Part shown: in pieces, positions 31,482 through 33,695 of the stretch
How positions within the stretch are numbered: position 1 is the stretch's first letter
How the letters are laid out: every line of letters starts with the position of its first letter
From: an uncultured Clostridia bacterium
GTDB taxonomy: Bacteria > Bacillota > Clostridia > UBA1381
Direction: 5' to 3'
Assembly: GCA_949742185.1 (NCBI GenBank)
Contig: CATJNN010000096.1
Coordinates: 1-33,695 of the forward strand
Length of the DNA: 33,695 nt
The notes under the pieces: generated by a model
Told to the model about the DNA's origin: nothing
Databases searched by the model: none
Seen by the model: only the letters and a program-made list of their open reading frames with translations
Made by a program: the position numbers and the translations under genes

Positions 31482-33695
31482 ATGAAGCTTAAAATTATTG
31501 CGTCCGCGCTTGCCGCGTCTCTGATTATTGCGGGAGCTATACCCGCGGGCGCGCGGTTTAACGATGTGGACGAAAATTCTGAATATAAAAATTCAATAGA
31601 GCTTTTAGCCGACTGCGGCGTTTTGTCCGGCACGGGCGGCGGAGATTTTAATCCTTATGGACTTGTCACGCGCGCGGAAATGGCAAAAATAGCGGCTATG
31701 CTTGCTGATGCGCCTGAAATTCCGGGCAACAGTCTGTTTTCGGATGTGTCCGCTTCATACTGGGCGAACGGATATATAAACGCCGCCGCTCAGGAGGGCA
31801 TTTTAACGGGCTACATAGGCGGCTATTTTGCGCCGTATAATAATTTGACCTACGCCGAAGCGATAACGATTGCGCTGAGACTTTTGGGTTACAACAGCTC
31901 AAACCTCTCGGGCGCGTACCCAGACGCGTACATCCGCAAGGCGGCGGAGCTGAAGCTCACTCAGGGAATGTATTTCGACCCGAACGCGGCGATTGACCGT
32001 CAGAGCGCGGCGTATATCCTTGCCAACGCCTACACAGCCGATTGCGCGGACGGCGGAAAATTGCTCGAAAAATCCAATCTCTCGCTTTCTGACGAGTGTG
32101 TGGTTTTATTTGATTACCAAAACTCTGCGGACGAGATTTTAACCTCGGCGGGGGCGTATTCCTACAACGGCGACAAAACGGCGTATATAGGGAAAAAAGT
32201 TAAGCTTATCACTGATACCGACAACAGTGTTGTCGGGCTAAAGGTGGTTTCGGGAGACGTTAAGAGCGCGGTTATAGCGGGTATTGCGGGAAACGAGGTT
32301 ACCGTTGCGGACGGCGGAGTGGTTTCAACGATTAATATTCCAAACGCATCTCTCATATACTACGAGGGCGCGGCGTCCTCGTTCAGCACGGTTAAAGGAC
32401 AGCTTTCAGCGGGAGATCGGCTTTACTACACGCTCTCTACGAGCGGCGCGTTCACATACGGCGCGTCGGGCGGCGCGGAACAGCCTGTTATGGCGGGCAG
32501 TGTGGATTTAACAGGCTATACGCTCATCAAAAATTCTGCCGTTTGCGCTTCGGCGGACAGTATGGACGCAGCGTATATATATCCCGACGAAATGACGGCA
32601 ATTTTATATGATACCAAAACCTCCGGTATGCTTCAAAGCGCGTTTCCGTCAAAAAATAACGCCGAGAGCATTACCGTTTCCGGTATATCGTATGATTTAA
32701 GCGCGGCGGCAAGCGCGCAGGTGAAAAATCTTGCCATGAACGATACGGTGACGGTCGTTATCGGCAGAAACAACGAGGCGGCGGCTGTATACCGCGCTTC
32801 GGCGGCGGGCAGTAACTACGGCATTGAAAGCGTGACCGGAAATGAAATCTCCTGCTATTCTTCGTCGGGCGGGACTGTGTTAAAGCTCGACAATACCTCG
32901 CGCGTAATCTATGGAGGAAAGGACACTACATTTGGCGCAATAAAATCGTCGCTCGGCTCTGATTTGCAGATTACAGTATATAAGGATGCAAACGGCGCAT
33001 ACGACTACGCTATAATTGAAGAATGCGAGCTGTCAGTTCCGGTTGTAGCTTCCGCCGACGGCGACAATCCTTACAGCGGCGCGAAACACTTTATCCGCGG
33101 CGGCAAACGCTCGTCCGCCTCTGCAATACGCAGGAACGATGTTTTGTACTACTCCGAAGCTCTCGAAACAGTATACGCCTACTGCGACACCGCGCTCGGC
33201 GTTTATGAAGAGGCATATCCAAATCAGCAGAACCCGACAAGTATTAAGCTTTCGGGGAAATTATATGAAGTGGAGACAAGCGCGGCGGCAAAAGCTCTTG
33301 CAAATATAGACTACAATCAGCATATAACGCTCCTTTTGGGCAGAGACGGTGGAATTGCCGCTCTTGCGTCGGCTAAGAGCGGAGCGGAGGATGTGTCAGC
33401 CTACGGAGTTGTGCTCTCATGCGGACGCAAGACCGTGGACGGCGTTACGGATTATTATTTAACCTGTCTTAACGCCGACGGCACAACGACGGATTTTAAA
33501 ACAAATTCGGATCGTTCGCATTTAGTGGGGAGCGCGGTGCATTACGATTTTAAGGACGCGTATTTCGCGCCTGCCGCGCTCAAAAACACCGCGATAGGCG
33601 GCGCGGTTGATATGACGCGCCGCAAAATAGGAGACAGATATATCTCGGATAACTGTAAAATTATTGATATAACATACGTTCCCGACAGCAAAAAC
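31482..33695 (+). CDS. SLH-domain surface protein, 3' end outside window
   Basis: An open frame runs without a stop from 31482 to the window edge (738 codons seen). Residues 1-24 are a signal peptide (MKLKIIASALAASL, ending IPAGA). SLH repeats follow at about 25-72 (RFNDVDENSEY, then TRAEMAKIA), 77-130 (LFSDVSASYWANGYIN, then TYAEAITIALRLLGY) and a weaker third at about 140-185. The remaining 550 residues are repeated small beta modules with DxxxVTVVIGRN and ITLLLGRDGG elements; these are not recognised. The ATG at 31482 is preferred over 31476 because AAAGGGG is 7 bases upstream of it. It starts 2 bases after the adaptor stop, so it belongs to the export operon and ties that pump to the cell wall. 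Confidence 0.85.
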   Translation, partial: MKLKIIASALAASLIIAGAIPAGARFNDVDENSEYKNSIELLADCGVLSGTGGGDFNPYGLVTRAEMAKIAAMLADAPEIPGNSLFSDVSASYWANGYINAAAQEGILTGYIGGYFAPYNNLTYAEAITIALRLLGYNSSNLSGAYPDAYIRKAAELKLTQGMYFDPNAAIDRQSAAYILANAYTADCADGGKLLEKSNLSLSDECVVLFDYQNSADEILTSAGAYSYNGDKTAYIGKKVKLITDTDNSVVGLKVVSGDVKSAVIAGIAGNEVTVADGGVVSTINIPNASLIYYEGAASSFSTVKGQLSAGDRLYYTLSTSGAFTYGASGGAEQPVMAGSVDLTGYTLIKNSAVCASADSMDAAYIYPDEMTAILYDTKTSGMLQSAFPSKNNAESITVSGISYDLSAAASAQVKNLAMNDTVTVVIGRNNEAAAVYRASAAGSNYGIESVTGNEISCYSSSGGTVLKLDNTSRVIYGGKDTTFGAIKSSLGSDLQITVYKDANGAYDYAIIEECELSVPVVASADGDNPYSGAKHFIRGGKRSSASAIRRNDVLYYSEALETVYAYCDTALGVYEEAYPNQQNPTSIKLSGKLYEVETSAAAKALANIDYNQHITLLLGRDGGIAALASAKSGAEDVSAYGVVLSCGRKTVDGVTDYYLTCLNADGTTTDFKTNSDRSHLVGSAVHYDFKDAYFAPAALKNTAIGGAVDMTRRKIGDRYISDNCKIIDITYVPDSKN

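Overview
The window looks like a chromosomal segment of a low-to-mid GC anaerobic Firmicute of the class Clostridia, probably an animal-gut commensal. The evidence is strong AGGAGG-type ribosome binding sites, consensus SigA promoters, intrinsic terminators at gene ends, S-layer homology (SLH) anchors, a dockerin, an M60 mucin-type metallopeptidase and an E. coli-type beta-glucuronidase. Genus and species cannot be fixed from the sequence alone. No tRNA, rRNA, CRISPR array, phage gene or transposase was recognised.

Layout. 30-4201 (+): housekeeping-type genes for a GNAT acetyltransferase, an Orn/Lys/Arg decarboxylase and the helicase RecD2. 10444-4416 (-): a two-gene surface unit, a 1634-residue dockerin-bearing M60 peptidase translationally coupled (TAATG) to an SLH protein with a possible cohesin-like N-terminal domain. 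10726-16646 (+): an esterase-like alpha/beta hydrolase followed by two large secreted proteins of unknown function. 22550-16706 (-): a glucuronide-use operon of GH2 beta-glucuronidase, GPH-family symporter, HAD hydrolase and GH3 beta-N-acetylhexosaminidase. 23205-22744 (-) and 23348-23521 (+): a divergent pair, a SLOG-fold protein and a 57-residue ribbon-helix-helix regulator. 23722-25089 (+): a secreted GLUG-repeat protein behind a perfect consensus promoter. 25861-25304 (-) and 26026 to the right edge (+): a TetR regulator divergent from a four-gene envelope export operon (RND/MMPL permease, Leu/Gly heptad-repeat rod, duplicated membrane-fusion lipoprotein, SLH protein cut by the edge).

How the genes may work together. 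The left surface unit can be read as a minimal attachment pair: an enzyme with a dockerin and a wall-bound SLH protein that might receive it. The glucuronide operon would import beta-glucuronides and cleave them in the cytoplasm, while GH3 removes terminal N-acetylhexosamine, so host glycans or glycosaminoglycan fragments are plausible substrates. The right-hand operon looks like a regulated exporter in which every layer of a Gram-positive envelope has its own component.

The items most worth a second look are the right-hand export operon with its duplicated adaptor, the dockerin/SLH pair, and a family of roughly 62-bp intergenic hairpin repeats with copies near 4.2, 22.6 and 25.2 kb. No intergenic gap exceeds 300 bases; the larger ones hold the promoters, terminators and repeats listed below.
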